DNA of 64,000 nt, taken from contig NW_003105104.1 of NCBI RefSeq assembly GCF_000003605.2, positions 292,721-356,720 on the forward strand, read 5' to 3'. The translations under genes were made by a program, and so were the position numbers. Source of the DNA: Saccoglossus kowalevskii (lineage: Eukaryota; Hemichordata; Enteropneusta; Harrimaniidae). Below are positions 24,843-39,195 of the stretch, in pieces. Every line of letters begins with the position of its first letter. Positions within the stretch are counted from its first letter, which is position 1. The notes under the pieces are model-generated. The model was not told where the DNA came from and ran no database searches. It was given only the letters and a program-made list of their open reading frames with translations.

Positions 24843-25926
24843 TTAACTTGAGTGTTATTTCTCGTTTAGAATGCAACAAACTTATCTGACTACTGATGTT
24901 ATCTCATTCCCCTATTTATTAAGTATCCTCCTCTGAACATCATATTGGTTCAGTCTGCATAACAATATAAACCTAATTTCTATAAAAAGCAGATTATTTT
25001 TGAACAGTCGCTTTTATTTGCATATAAGAATAATTTCTATTTTTTTTTCAAAACACCTAATAAAACTGCTATGCTCAAAAAATGCCTGAGAACAATGCAT
25101 GGTCCCAACATTCTAAAGTGTTGCGTTTGGGTTCAGCTATCATGATCTTAATTGTAACCCTCCAATCCAAACTCCTGACTGATAAACATGTAGACATGTC
25201 AGGCTAAATTTGTAGTGAATGACACAATGTAAGTACCGAACACAACATGGTGTAACAATTATAGTGCTTTAAATATATTTATGGTTATCTTATTGATTCA
25301 GAATAAAGACATAGTATTTACATTTAAATACTGTTACAAAGTAGGGTACCTGTACATTTCTTCTACTCTAAAATCATCTTTATTTAATAGGTTTTTACTC
25401 CATATTTCTTAACCCCTTTTATTCAGTAAATGTTTATTGTAATAATTCATCGATTTGTGCATTAAAATGTACGAGTCTTATAATCTACTTGGGTTCCACT
25501 CACTAACAATTTATGTTCAATTGTTAAAAATCAATAACTATCAATTTATTGATACCATTGTATCGTTATCGTCATGTGTTTTTCCCATGAAAATATTTTG
25601 AAAGTAAATGTTTCATTTATCTATATTAGAAATTTGAAATTAAGGTGTGCCAGGCAAGCTGCAATTATATTACAGCAAAAAGTTAAATATTGAATAAAAA
25701 CTTATTTTTTTGCTCAAACACAGCTACTGTTTACATCAATGTCAGCTACATGTCTGGTAATACTTGCTGTACATCATTGTGTATACAATCATTATTTTAT
25801 TACCGTTAGACAACGACAATACTTTCATGAAATACGAGGATGTATGACCTTCATGATATCATTTTGTGCTCTGCACTACTCTGCTAGTGTTATTACAAAA
25901 TGTTCCATTTATCATGTTGGAATATG

Positions 25927-26097
25927 CTTTAAAGTAGAGGGATCGTCACCTGTGCATGCGCAAGAATCAAGTCCCAAGCGACGATAACAACGCACACTAA
26001 AAATGCTAAGGCTCATGGCTAGACGCTTGTTTGTTAATGACACAACACGGTATGGTCGTCTGCTGCATGCGCAGGTGACGATTCCCTCGCTTTAAAG
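25927..26097. mobile_element. MITE-D copy 2
   Basis: CTTTAAAGTAGAGGGATCGT and ATTCCCTCGCTTTAAAG are terminal inverted repeats. CACCTGTGCATGCGCA and TGCATGCGCAGGTG continue the pairing. The centre holds ATGCTAAGGCTCATGGCTAG. 171 bp. Confidence 0.85.
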
Positions 26098-26271
26098 AAT
26101 GTTTTCAGTGCATCTCTTTTATATCAACATATTTCAATAACACTTTACTGTCAGCTGCTATTGCAAATCATTAAGCAATTCATCAAAACGTTTTTGCATT
26201 CCAGAATCATTTCTATCTTTTTGATGAAAATGTAAATGATTGTATATTACGAGGTGTATACTATGTTATGA

Positions 26272-26385
26272 GAATATCGCAAGTATGCAAAAGCATAGGC
26301 AGTACGGTGTTTGTATCATCAGTGATTGATGCAGTCCCGTACTGCCTGCCTGAGTGCACACTTTTCGATATAATCTTATATCGCC
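26272..26385. repeat. Foldback structure with 11-bp perfect core
   Basis: AGGCAGTACGG and CCGTACTGCCT pair around a roughly 28-base loop. Outside them, ATATCGCAAGTATGCA and the reverse complement of TGCACACTTTTCGATAT pair imperfectly. It is probably a single small foldback element. Confidence 0.6.
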
Positions 26386-27079
26386 GTTATTATTCATTTT
26401 ACCTAGCTTATAGTCAATGACATGAAATACAACATTCTAAAATGTCACCAATAATAGAACAATTATGGTGGACTAGTTAGGGATGTATATGAGCTAAATC
26501 TCATCAAATTTAGATTGTAACTCAAATGAACATCCCAATAAATGTGTTTACAATGTTCCCTGTAGGTTCAAACTCAACACTAGATAGTTCAGTTGCTTGC
26601 AGCTTGCAAACTATCTTGCACAGCAACGTCTCATCTCATATGGCAGTTGGGAAATTGATTATTATTCTAGTATACAAGATGTTTTCTACATCATAGGACA
26701 GAACTCTTCTACAGGTGTCTTAGGTGGAAAATAAGATGATGATTCAGTAAATTCTCTCTCTCAAAAAAAACTGTTTTGTTGTACTTTGTTGTTTATATGT
26801 GCTGGTTGTAATTACTTTACTCCATTAGAAGCCCATATCAAATAGAAGTAAACTAAAATATACTACCGAGTAACAATTAAAGAATAGAAATTGCATTTAT
26901 TGTACTCTGCACCATTATATTTTCACTAGACACACTGTATGCATGCATTAATAATAGAGCAAATACGGTATTTGGTTGATGTGGTTGTTTTTATGATAGT
27001 GATATTTCTCAGATTTGATTATGTATGAATTATGTATCTTTCATCATTTTAATAATATCTTGTCTGTTTATTTTTGCAG

Positions 27080-27155
27080 GTGGCACATGGGTTTTTAATT
27101 TCAATGTCAAGTTTTACCCCCCAGACCCATCACAATTACAAGAAGATATCACCAG
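27080..27155 (+). CDS. 4.1 gene exon 4: end of FERM F1 lobe
   Basis: With the split Ser111 it encodes [17 protein letters not shown], then SQLQEDIT and a split Arg136. [11 protein letters not shown] is a signature of 4.1-type FERM domains at the F1-F2 junction. The acceptor TTTTTGCAG and donor AG|GTGAGT restore the frame. Confidence 0.95.
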
Positions 27156-27882
27156 GTGAGTAGTGTTGTCCCTGTTGCCGTTTCAAAATGTGATAATTGT
27201 GTGATAAAAAAACAAGTACAAGTGGCCAATCCAGCCAACTCATGCTCAATGTTCTTACCAGAAATTAAACACATGGGGTAGAATTGTTCCATCAGTTTAG
27301 AAAGTATGAGATAATTACCCATCCATGTGAAACTAGACATACATGAACTATTTTGTTCTCGTTAGTTTATTGTGTTTGAATTTTATTCAACACTTATTGT
27401 CACTTGTATTTTCTTACATTTTTGTGAAACCATTTGTCTCGTGGGAGTAAAAAAACCTGGGACAAAAAATTAAATCACGAGTCAAATGTTTCTTGTGAGA
27501 ATACTACATGCTGGGGATCATGTGTACCCACTATATTAACTTAGTACTGTATGACAAGTTCAGTTTTAACCATTTTGAGTGCCAAATTTTGCTTATTTTT
27601 ATGGTTTTTTTTTCAAAATTTTTTGGGAGGATTTGAAACAAATGGACATAATTTTCTATTGCGAACATGTTTGTATCCCAATTTTTAAACAACTTAAAAA
27701 TTTAATTATTAAAATTTAATTTAATAAAAATTATGTTGAACTTTACCACGTCTATGTGATGTAGCGATACCTTCCATTTCTATGTTAGTCCCTTGTTGTA
27801 AACAAAATATTTGATTTGATTTTTTAATTAGATTCCTACGTTTTACAAAAATACAACTAATCATTACTTTCTATTATTATAG
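27156..27882 (+). other. Intron 4 (727 bp)
   Basis: The donor is GTGAGT and the acceptor TTATTATAG. It is AT-rich and no other feature is seen. Confidence 0.85.
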
Positions 27883-28107
27883 GTATCATCTGGTTTTACA
27901 GCTTAGAGACGACATACTGAAGGGCAAGCTTCCCTGTTCCTTTGTAACTCATGCTTTATTAGGCTCTTATATCGTGCAAGCTGAACTAGGTGACTACGAC
28001 CCTGAAGAACATGGAACCGATCCAACCTATCTTTCAGACTTTCGTTTTGCTCCAAATCAAGCAAGAGAACTAGAAGAAAAGATTATGGAATTACACAAAA
28101 CCCACAA
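27883..28107 (+). CDS. 4.1 gene exon 5: FERM F2 lobe
   Basis: Residues 136-211: [18 protein letters not shown], then the helical segment [20 protein letters not shown], the FRFAPNQ motif and [15 protein letters not shown]-type helix. This is the acyl-CoA-binding-protein-like F2 lobe. There is a short [10 protein letters not shown] insertion relative to vertebrate 4.1R. The donor is AA|GTGAGT and the last Lys codon is split. Confidence 0.96.
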
Positions 28108-31100
28108 GTGAGTACAGATAAAAGGTGCAGGATTGAATAGCGTTCCTGTTGTGTATATACATATAAGCGTATGAGGAGAGTCTGGAGACGTGTCAATACT
28201 GTCTTAGTGTACAACTGCCATGTGTCATCTTGGTGGCAGAGTTGTGCAAGGTGCCACCCTCCCTTGGAAATGCATGTATACCCATAGTCTGCTTTTCAAA
28301 GAAACTGTTGTGCTTTTCTTCCCCTGTTGTGATTCACATGCTATTTTTCTATCCTAAAATTTTCTGTGGACTTTTGTTATTAATAAAACAACTGTTTCTG
28401 TCTCGTTGGTATTTATTTTAGGTGGTTTTGACTCTATGATCTCATCCCTCGACTGAGGGCTTAACCATCAATTGATTTCTCATAAGCATAAATGTACTAT
28501 TGTTTGCTATTGTGTCTTGTGGTAAAACATCGTTGAGCCAACTGATTTTCTCAAACAGCCCACTATTTGTTTCTTGTTTTCAGCAGTTAACTTTCACAAG
28601 TGGCTTAATGAATAGAATACAATTCAATTTTGACCCAAATCAAAGATGAGTAACTAAGTCAGATCACAGTTTCGTGTCACAAGGACCTGCAATTTCAAAC
28701 TGTTGACATTTATTGGTCTAAACATATAACCATAAATAAAATTAATTTCACCTGACCTGAATTCTCCTCATTCCATAGAGTTAGAAGAGTTCAGTCTGTG
28801 ATGGTACTATGTAGTTGCGTCCTTGAAGTAACTTGAACAGCCCAGAACTTTTCTCTCTGCTTAAGACTAAAGGTTAACTTAAAAAGCCTTGATTCTCACT
28901 CGGCATATGTGTTGATTCAGTCCCCTAAAGTATACTATATTTGCTCAGGTTTGTCCATATTTTGGCTACATGTACATAAAGTGACTGAAAGAATTCCATA
29001 TTATATTTAGTACAATATTACATTTGTTTTGCTTGTATTATGCTTACATATTTTAGAATTATTGTCATCCATGTGGTAGTTTTATTTTTTTCATCTGATT
29101 GATTTTGATTTGTTTTTGCTGCACTGTTGATGTCAAATTCACCAGGTCACGTATTCAGTTCAAGTTCTACTTTAAGGTCAACCATTTACAATATTGCAAT
29201 ATTGGATGAGAAAAAAACAAACAAAAAACCATGCGCTCAAGATCCTGTAAGATGGATAGAAACCAAAGATAACCAAAAATGCAGAGTACAATCTTTTTAA
29301 CTCCAGCATCGCTCTAGTTGGGGGTCGGGTGTTGGTGGCAGTGGTAGTGTTGTGAGGGTGGGGCAAGAAGCAGTTGAGGAATATCAATTTGACAGTTCCC
29401 TCACTGCATAGGTTATTGGTCCATTTTTCAGTAAACAAATTAGACATACCCGTCACAAACTTGATGTAATCGAAGTGAGCCTTCACACATCGTCAGGGTA
29501 AATGTAGAAGAGAAAGTCCCAATATTTGTTAATAAAGAGCATGCTGTTTGATGAATTATCCTACCCCTGAGATCTTAAGTCAGTAACTGGGCGGACGATG
29601 ACAGATGAATGCTGCGTGCAGGAGAAACGTCTGACACATAATGTTACCTGGCACAAAAAATGCCAGACATCAATTTCAAAACAAGTTGTCTGTCAGCCCT
29701 AGTATTACCATCCCATGCAACACAGTTGGCTTTACCTGTTTTGGTGAAGTCATGAATCAACCCGAATATATTGTCATATTACCCAAGCATTCCTTAGCAA
29801 GTATTCAAAAAGGGCAATCTGTTTGATAAATGAGTTTAACGTACGATTGTCAAACTGTTGTTGATTTGACTAATTATTCGTGCCATAGGTTGATAGGTTG
29901 TCGACTGTTGTTACAAACCACTGCTTTATGTTCAGCTCTATTGAGCAGGAAGTCTTGCCTTTTTCCTCCTTCCAGTTCCATGCTTTGTTTCAGTCTCCTA
30001 TATAAACTGCACTATTCTGATTTTGAGGCCCATGTGTCAGTGTTTTTTCAGTTTCAGTTTCAAACCCAACACTACTGTTTTCCATCCTGTACATGTATAC
30101 ATGTAGTATGCACACCAAACCTTCAAGAAAACTCTTTCATCAAATAATAATCCAATAGAAGCACATATAAACCCAACATTGCATTGGATGTATACTGAGT
30201 TGATAAAATATCATTTGGATTGTGGAAAAATCTATGCAATTCACACAAATGCATGCACTACTACAAATACGATATTGAGGAGTGGGGCTCAGTGAGCCAA
30301 TATTCTCTTAAGCAGAAACAAAACTCTGCAGCTTTTTGTTGGGTTTCTGGTTATCTAAACATTCTCTGTGCCCACAGGAAATAATAGACTAATCCCCTTT
30401 TAAGTTGACCCAACTGTACTTGTTTTTTGTTTCCATGCTGGATTTTAATTAAAATTTCAAACCTCTGGTGATTGAATGTTGGACATAGCATACAACATGT
30501 ATGTTTAGCATACAACAGAAGTGAGGAGTTCGGTATAGGTCTCCATTTTGAATACTGGTACTACGCTAGTAAATAATTATTTTAAAAATGTTAAACATGT
30601 CAAATCAGGCTGTAACTTGACCAAAAGCCCTTGTAATAAATGAACCCCTAACCTAAAATGTACCCCCAAAACTTGCACTAATTTATAATCAAAAACTGTA
30701 TAAAATGTTCAACTTGCCTTATGCAATCAAAAGTGGTGTTCCTTTGACAAGCTATCATGCAGTCTTAAACTCCACCATTGTTATATGGTGTTCAGAATGA
30801 AATGCGTCCAGTTATTTGATGAAAAATAACGGCTTTGTTAGCTTTGATACAGGTAGCCATGATGGAGAATACTGTGAAACGTGTTATAGCTACATGCAAT
30901 TTTACCGAATTTGCCTCGATGCATGAATTAACAGAATTTACCTAGCGTGTGAACTATCTCGTTGTGAGAGTGAACTTTCTGTTAAATTAGCAACACCTTG
31001 AATGCAAAATTGCAGAATACCGCTAAATTAGCTTAAATATCATTTTGGCTAAAAAGGCACATTTTGCAATAGATTGATGGCCGCCGTTTAAATAATATGT

Positions 31101-31903
31101 ACCGTAGATCATCTTGTGCTGGAGGCTCAGTCTCGTCATGTGACATGATGTGACATGATGCGAGTCCCATTCTATGCTCACACAAAGCACAATAAAATTT
31201 GAATACTGTACAAAAATAGATTTCTTCAATATCAAATGATTTTTTTTTTTTTTTTTTGCAGTGATAAATAATATGTCCTGGATGAAAATAGACCGTCAGT
31301 TTCAAACAATTGACAATTTACTGCAATCTAAAATCACTTGGAATCCAAATACTCTTTTAGTCTTACAAAGTGACAAATCCATCAAAAATTCAGGCAGTTT
31401 AGCAATAATTGTATGTGAGGGGAAAGGAGTACTCTGTAATGTATGAAAAATTCGCAGGCTGCTGGTTGTTGAATGAAATCCTTCAAATACCTCTAATGCA
31501 GTGCAATACTTAACCAATTTTGTTAGGTGCCCTATGTTCATTGGAATGAAGTCAGGCACATTTTTCAATTATCGTGTATCACTCAAATGGAATAGATTTA
31601 CATCAAATGTCTGACCTTGTTAGTGCTAGTAATATATAGATGCTTATGTCTGTGTACATGCGTACTTGGATAGACTAAGTTTCAGTGTATGTCATCAAAT
31701 TCTCTATTTTGTTCGTCTTTGTTTGCCACCTAAGTTCGCTAAATATATGGCAGGTGACAATTTGAAGAGTTTGTGGTTCCTTTACTGCATATTAAGATAT
31801 TCAGGAGCTAGTGAATCTATATTCTGAATTGAATTTGAACACGCCCACATGTTGCTGAGATATATAGAAATCACAGGGACCAGAAACTCCAAAATATTCC
31901 ATT

Positions 31904-32043
31904 TGTAGCGGAGGGACTGTCACCTGTACATGTACAATAACAACATGCACTAATAATTCTAAGGCTATGGGTATATGCTTGTTTGTTAATGATACTCTAT
32001 GGACATCTGCCATATGCAAAGGTGACTACTTCTTCACTTTAGG
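31904..32043. mobile_element. MITE-D copy 3 (decayed)
   Basis: TGTAGCGGAGGGACTGTCAC, AACAACATGCACTAATAAT, CTAAGGCTATGGGTATATGC, TTGTTTGTTAATGA and GGTGACTACTTCTTCACTTT follow the order of the 25.9 kb copy, with many substitutions. Confidence 0.7.
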
Positions 32044-32372
32044 ACAGTTCAAGCTGAATTCTAAATTTGCCCTCCTGAGCATAGTTACTGTACATAGAAG
32101 CAAATGCACTATGGGAGGTGGTCTTCCATCATGTATAATGAAAAAGTATTTTCAACCTGTATATGTCATTAATAATATATACCTTGTTCATCTCTGTGTC
32201 ACCCAGCAAAATTTTGAGATATGAAGATATAATCTTGCTATAGTAACCAGTGTAAATATTTTGATCATGTTTGATGACATTTCGTTCTGTATCTCAAAAA
32301 ATTGTCAGATGACCCCAATTGTTTTTGTTTTTTTCATTTTCGATATCATGATGTTATAAAGTTGTAAAAGTG

Positions 32373-32559
32373 TACTGTAAAATAAATTATTTTAGCTGGA
32401 ATTAATTTTGGCTAAAAAAAACTTTTTGGGTGTTTTGTGTGAAATTTATATTCAATGATTTTTGATGAGCTGAATGTAAAATATAGGAAAACGGGTATAT
32501 TTGCTGGATTTTATTTTCACTGAATCATTCCTTCAGCGAAAAATTGATTCTATAGTATA
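32373..32559. mobile_element. MITE-A copy 6 (reverse orientation)
   Basis: The left end TACTGTAAAATAAATTATTT is followed by AGCTGGAATTAATTTTGGCT, TTTTTGATGAGCTGAATGTA and TTTATTTTCACTGAATCATT, the reverse complement of copies 1 and 2. The right end has decayed. Confidence 0.78.
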
Positions 32560-32801
32560 TTGAACCAGAAGTCGGTCTGATAAAACAGGATATTAATGTT
32601 GCCACATGTTATCCTTGGTGCAAGATGAAAATATTCAAAATGATAGTTTTACAAATGTAGGATTCAATATCATTCCATCTTAACATAAGTATTTCACAGG
32701 TTTTAAACTTGGAATTTACAGAACTAATTACAAAATAGATACATCATTAACAGCATATTCCAATAGATTAATTCTACATGTTTATTATCATCTATTTTTA
32801 G

Positions 32802-32889
32802 GGGTCAAACTCCTGCAGAGGCTGAACTCCATTATTTGGAAAATGCTAAGAAATTAGCAATGTACGGAGTGGACCTACATCATGCTCGG
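32802..32889 (+). CDS. 4.1 gene exon 6: FERM F2/F3 junction
   Basis: [18 protein letters not shown] and [11 protein letters not shown] (residues 212-240). LENAKKL.MYGVDLH is nearly invariant in 4.1 proteins. The acceptor is ATTTTTAG and the donor CGG|GTAAGT. Confidence 0.96.
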
Positions 32890-34444
<1,555 letters not shown>

Positions 34445-34548
34445 TGACTCTTTGGCTAAAATGTGCCAGGACTCCACAGACCATCTTTGTTTGGTAGGAC
34501 GTTTCAGGTCTACAGTCATACGAGACAATGCTTGTATGTGTGCAAGGA

Positions 34549-34575
34549 TGGAAGGAAGGAAGGAAGGAAGGAAGG
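34549..34575. repeat. (GAAG)n microsatellite
   Basis: Six to seven GAAG units just downstream of GTGTGCAAGGAT. Confidence 0.95.
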
Positions 34576-34809
34576 ACTGTGGAATCGTGGTGTTAATAAA
34601 CTTGTCACTTGCAAGCTGTTTTAGTGTTTCACCCAGTACTAAAAAGCATGCTGCTTTGACTGTGTGCTGCATTGTGTTTTAGTGATTGTATTTCAACGCA
34701 TTGACTGCCACAGTACCATGCAAGGTTATTGCCCTGTGGCTGTTTTTGGGTTGTTTATAGCAGTTTGTGCTTTAAACTGCATGATTTTACCTTAGTGGTT
34801 ATTGTTCTC

Positions 34810-34832
34810 CATTCATTCATTCATTCATTCAT
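34810..34832. repeat. (ATTC)n microsatellite
   Basis: About five and a half ATTC units. Confidence 0.95.
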
Positions 34833-35912
34833 CCCTCTCTATACCAACTTGTGATTTCATTGTAAACAGATTCATTTCTTCTCTGGACATGCCATTGTGG
34901 TGCTTGGCTTCAGTACACACATCAATAAATGCTCGCCTAGCTGCTGTAATTAATCTGAGAGTTCTAGAAATTGTCTAATGTTTTTTGAACTCTTGCCCAC
35001 TGGCAGAAAACTTTCTCCATCAATTTTCACACAGACTCGGACTCTAGTAACATTCACTCAAGCTTTATGGCGATTTGAGTATATTCAAATGCACTGATTT
35101 TAAAGAAAATAATGATAGTTGCAGACCTTAATATACATACTCGTCTTACTTTCTGGAAGAAGATAAGTGTACACAGCACGCCCACTGGTATATCATAATG
35201 ACCTGGTTCAATCCCTTAATTTGACTTTTGGCAAAAGTTGTCTAAAAATTCATTATATTGCAGATTACAATGTGTATGTACATGTCAGTGTTGTCCTGTG
35301 GTGTCGTCTTCCGATATGTCGGTGTGTTTTGTTTGTGCATGATGGCTTTGCTAGTTAACATACATATAACTGCACTGCTATATCAGTGTTGCACTCGTAT
35401 AGTCTCTGTACACTTGCATACACGCGCGTCTTCACTAATTCAGCTCAATAAGGTTGGGGCTAAAATTTCGCAGAAACCATTGGGTCAATAGACCTTGAAT
35501 GCAAATGGCGTCCAATATTCTCATTGAGAGAGAATCACAAGACTGGTTTTTTGCCCAGCAAATCATTTTCCTCCGTTGTATCCACTACTGTGGTTACAAA
35601 GGGCGAAAACAGGGCTGGCTTTCTTGCTCTCCACGAGTTCTTGGTGGTGTCCTGCACATGTCTGACTTTTCTTGTGTTGTTTTTAGTGGAGGCTCACGTT
35701 TACATTGTATCATTCTGTTATTACCTTAGCAAATTGCATTATTTATTAACAGACATAAGCACAGGATTCTAAGTTCATCAGTAGTATAATCTCTTTCACA
35801 TTTCACATTTCACATTTAAGTGTTGTACTCATCGTTGAGGTTTGTCGTTGGTTTTTCTGATCATTAGGAGTGTAGCAGTTTTATTCTCCACCCATCATAT
35901 ATCTGCATGTGT

Positions 35913-36675
35913 GCCATAGAACACAGTCCACATGTATCATAGAACACAGTCCACATGTACCATAGAACGCAGTCCACATGTACCATAGAACGCAGTCCAC
36001 ATGTACCATAGAACGCAGTCAACATGTACCATAGAACGCAGTCAACATGTACCATAGAACGCAGTCCACATGTACCATAGAACACTGTCCACATGTACCA
36101 TAGAACACTGTCCACATGTACCATAGAACACTGTCCACATGTACCATAGAACACTGTCCACATGTACCATAGAACACTGTCCACATGTACCATAGAACAC
36201 GGTTCACATGTACCATAGAACACGGTCCACATGTGTCATAGAACACGGTCCACATGTGCCATAGAACACGGTCCACATGTGCCATAGAACACGGTCCACA
36301 TGTACCATAGAACACGGTCCACATGTACCATAGAACACGGTCCACATGTACCATAGAACACGGTCCACATGTACCATAGAGCACGGTCCACATGTGCCGT
36401 AGAACACGATCCACATGTGCCGTAGAACACGATCCACATGTGCCGTAGAACACTGTCTACATGTGCCGTAGAACACTGTCCACATGTGCCGTAGAACACT
36501 GTCCACATGTGCCGTAGAACTCTGTCCACATGTACCGTAGAACACAGTCCACACGTACCGTAGAACACAGTCCACACGTACCGTAGAACGCGGTCCACAC
36601 GTACCGTAGAACGCGGTCCACACGTACCGTAGAATGCGGTCCACGTGTACCGTAGAACGCAGTCCATATGTACCA
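35913..36675. repeat. 23-bp minisatellite, ~33 copies
   Basis: The consensus unit is CCACATGTACCATAGAAC plus a variable 5-base tail (GCAGT, ACTGT, ACGGT, ACGAT, GCGGT). Variants are arranged in blocks: ATGTACCATAG with GCA and then ACT tails first, ACGGT tails next, then ATGTGCCGTAG, and finally CACGTACCGTAG at the 3' end. Because 23 is not a multiple of 3 and the unit lacks stops on the - strand, several long overlapping - strand frames arise. They are artefacts. Confidence 0.95.
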
Positions 36676-37213
36676 TGTTTTTTAGCATAATTCCATGCTG
36701 CAGGTTACTTTGACAAACAAACTACACAAATAGCGATATTCGTACAAATAAATGATCATCAAAGCAATCTTCTCCAAGGCTTTGAGTGATTCTCTTAACA
36801 AAAGAATAATCTTTTTTAGTGTACTGAATTTGAGTTGCATATGTCCATATCGCCTATATCGTCTCGTTGCTTCAGTCTGTATCTCTGGATTTGTGGAACT
36901 AGATGTGTCATCCCTGGTAGTGTTATCAGCAGAAAAATACTGTAGTGTGAATAACAATGTAACATGTTCATAGTCGTGGTGATCAGACTCTATTGTTTAT
37001 CCAAAATAAGTGTTGGGTCTCCCTCTATAGTACTTAGTGGAGAACCATGGTCATAGTGGTCATACCATGTTGCATTGATTAGGTTTTGATTCATCAAGGT
37101 AAGAGAGTAAACATAAAATATCCTTGTATCAAGCGACCTTAGAAATCCTGTTGTCATACTTACAAGATAGTCAATGAACACGCAATGTTTTTTCTCCTTT
37201 TCTCCATGCATAG

Positions 37214-37311
37214 TTTGAACAATTTGAGAGTACCATTGGTTTTAAACTAGCCAATCACCGGGCTGCAAAAAGACTCTGGAAAGTTTGTGTGGAACATCAC
37301 ACCTTCTTCAG
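37214..37311 (+). CDS. 4.1 gene exon 8: end of FERM F3 lobe
   Basis: [20 protein letters not shown] and [13 protein letters not shown] (residues 292-324). [16 protein letters not shown] is the near-invariant C-terminal helix of FERM F3. The donor is AG|GTAAGA and Arg324 is split with exon 9. Confidence 0.97.
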
Positions 37312-37578
37312 GTAAGAATACAAGTCACGTCATTATTGCCAGCGACAAATGAAAAAAAAAAATCAGTAAAATCGTGAATCTTGTGTGAACATTCTCAATG
37401 GTTGCACCAAACGCATTGCTCTAATAAGTTGGGCCTGATCAAATTAGTGCCCAGATGGTTTGCTCACAGAAATTGGGGAGAGAGTGATAATAAATATCCA
37501 AAATTGCAACTCCTATTTTTCCAAAACCAGCAGGTAGTGACCATGGGGTCAGATAATGTCATATTCTTATTTTTGTAG

Positions 37579-37748
37579 GTTAGTCCAACCAGAGCCCCCA
37601 CCGAAAGGAAAATTATTCCATCTCGGATCCAAGTTTCGTTATAGTGGACGTACTCAATTCCAGACTCGTCAAACCAATGCCCTTATTGACCGCCCTTCGC
37701 CTGCATTTGAGCGTATTAGCAGTAAGCGCTTTCATAGTCTTGATGGAG
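37579..37748 (+). CDS. 4.1 gene exon 9: FERM-adjacent (FA) segment
   Basis: Residues 324-381. [20 protein letters not shown] and [11 protein letters not shown] match the FA domain, known as a regulatory region phosphorylated near the RYSGRTQ motif in vertebrate 4.1 proteins. It ends [10 protein letters not shown], like vertebrate SKR..RSLDG. Intron 8 (37312-37578) is only 267 bp. The donor G|GTAAGT gives phase 1. Confidence 0.96.
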
Positions 37749-38146
37749 GTAAGTTATTCCCCTTTTCTGATTTTCTTCATGTAGATGATTACTACTAATG
37801 AACACGTTTTGCCTCATTTGACGAACAATTAAAAAATGCTCTTCTATTGGTGGTTTGCTTAACAGAACAAATGGGGCTAAACTGAGAAAGAGGTATCAGT
37901 GCAGAGTGATTGTGCAAACTTGTTTTTGAATGTATTGAACATGCTTTTAAATGATTGATTTTTACTGGGATTATATTTCACAAAATTGACAATCTATGTT
38001 CATGTGAATTTAATTTAGCAAATTTTACTCATCAGCAAAAATTAAAAAATTAAAAATGAGTGAATAATTGATGTTTGACAGTATGTTCAAAATGTTCTTG
38101 GACATGCCTTTCTTATACTTAAGTACCAATTCTTTGCTGTGTTAAG
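37749..38146 (+). other. Intron 9 (398 bp)
   Basis: GTAAGT to GTGTTAAG. AT-rich, no other feature. Confidence 0.85.
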
Positions 38147-38292
38147 GTTATGGTCCACCGCGTGATGCAAATAGACCAGATGAAACAAAGCCAAATAAGG
38201 ATGATGTTCAACCAGTGGCTGATGAAAAAGTCCCATTTGCCGACAACGAGCGTGGAGGTCCCGGTCCCGGTGGTGAACCAGACGAAACGCGG
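38147..38292 (+). CDS. 4.1 gene exon 10: linker
   Basis: Residues 381-429, Pro/Asp/Gly-rich and apparently disordered (PDETKPNKDDVQP, then NERGGPGPGGEPDETR). The frame is open across the exon, with a GTTAAG acceptor and CGG|GTAAGC donor. It is where the spectrin-actin-binding region would begin in vertebrate 4.1R, but shows no likeness to it. Confidence 0.88.
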
Positions 38293-39135
38293 GTAAGCAT
38301 CTTCACATGACTGTTTAAATAATTCTATTAAGTATTCTTCAACTGGTGAGATCTGTTCTGATGAGATCCTAATATATTTGAATGAGCAATAACTAATTGA
38401 ATATGGTAAAACATGACATTTGTTAGTGAAAACTTTTAAATTTAAAAAATCAACGGGTGGATATCTGGATAAATGACATTTGTGTATTTGTTTGTAAATA
38501 TCATTAAATGAATTATAATCTCATCACAGTGCAATTATATAATAAGTTCCAGTAACTTTGTATCAACTCAAGAGTCCAAGTTTCAGGGAGATAAAAATTC
38601 TTATAATTCTGAGCTTGAATTCAACTGTTAGATAATAATACAAGTTTACGAGTTCTGAGATGTATATTGTGTAAAACCAAAAAAAATAATAAATTATTTC
38701 TGCTGATGAAAATTGCTGATTTATTGCTGAATCAACAATTTTGTGCAGGCCATGCTTGTCAATTCTTGTCCCTGAAAATGATCACACCTAATCAAACTGG
38801 TTTACATTAACATTGCTTACCTACAATGTACAAGTGTTGAGTTCTACTGTTGCTTCAGAAAGTTACGTACTCTGGTGAGGGTGTGTGATTTGTAACTTAA
38901 AACTTGTCTATTGTGAATAGCATTACAAAGAAATGATGGTGTGTAAGGGGGTTTCACTTAAATGATTTGTTTCCCTGTGATGTGACCCAAAGAAATTGCA
39001 TATCTTTCAATAACCTTATAATCTAACCACTAGTCTCTTCTACGTAGATCTGCACTTAATAACTTAACATTCTTGTTAATTCTAGTTTTGTCTATTTTGT
39101 AAACTAATGTGTAGTCTTGACCTCCTTCCAAGCAG
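38293..39135 (+). other. Intron 10 (~840 bp)
   Basis: GTAAGC to a tandem acceptor (CAAGCAG). No other feature is seen. Confidence 0.8.
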
Positions 39136-39195
39136 ATTGTGCCATGTGTTGACTCGGAGGAAGAGCTCGACAATGACGACGCTGGCCTGTCAAGG
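39133..39195 (+). CDS. 4.1 gene exon 11: acidic linker, tandem acceptor
   Basis: IVPCVDSEEELDNDDAGLSR (residues 430-449). The acceptor is the NAGNAG sequence AAGCAG: cutting at 39132 adds a Gln (CAG) and cutting at 39135 does not. The donor is AGG|GTACGT. It is phase 0 on both sides, hence a candidate cassette exon. Confidence 0.78.

Larger units (their letters stand above)
5504..27079 (+). other. Intron 3 (21.6 kb), repeat-filled, with assembly gap
   Basis: It joins the phase-1 donor of exon 3 to the acceptor TTTTTGCAG before exon 4. It contains a Helentron-like element and older fragments (5985-8372), an N gap, several MITEs, minisatellites and microsatellites, listed separately. The stretches 10045-11700, 17000-18030, 18480-19700, 22330-24470 and 24850-25920 show no gene, only AT-rich sequence. 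No ORF in this intron looks like a protein I recognise. Confidence 0.85.
28108..32801 (+). other. Intron 5 (4.7 kb)
   Basis: It holds a weak MITE-D copy (31904-32043) and MITE-A copy 6 (32373-32559). The stretches 28110-31250 and 32045-32370 have no recognisable gene or repeat. There is a 17-T run at about 31241. Confidence 0.8.

Noticed and set aside
35913-36675. CRISPR-like direct repeats
   Set aside because: The repeats are contiguous with no unique spacers, inside an animal intron. The same applies to the 35-bp and 49-bp arrays.
35864-36688. Four overlapping - strand ORFs of 122-150 codons encoding a Trp/Cys-rich repeat protein
   Set aside because: They are the 23-bp minisatellite read in different frames. 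The unit has no stops on that strand, and there is no independent evidence of a gene.
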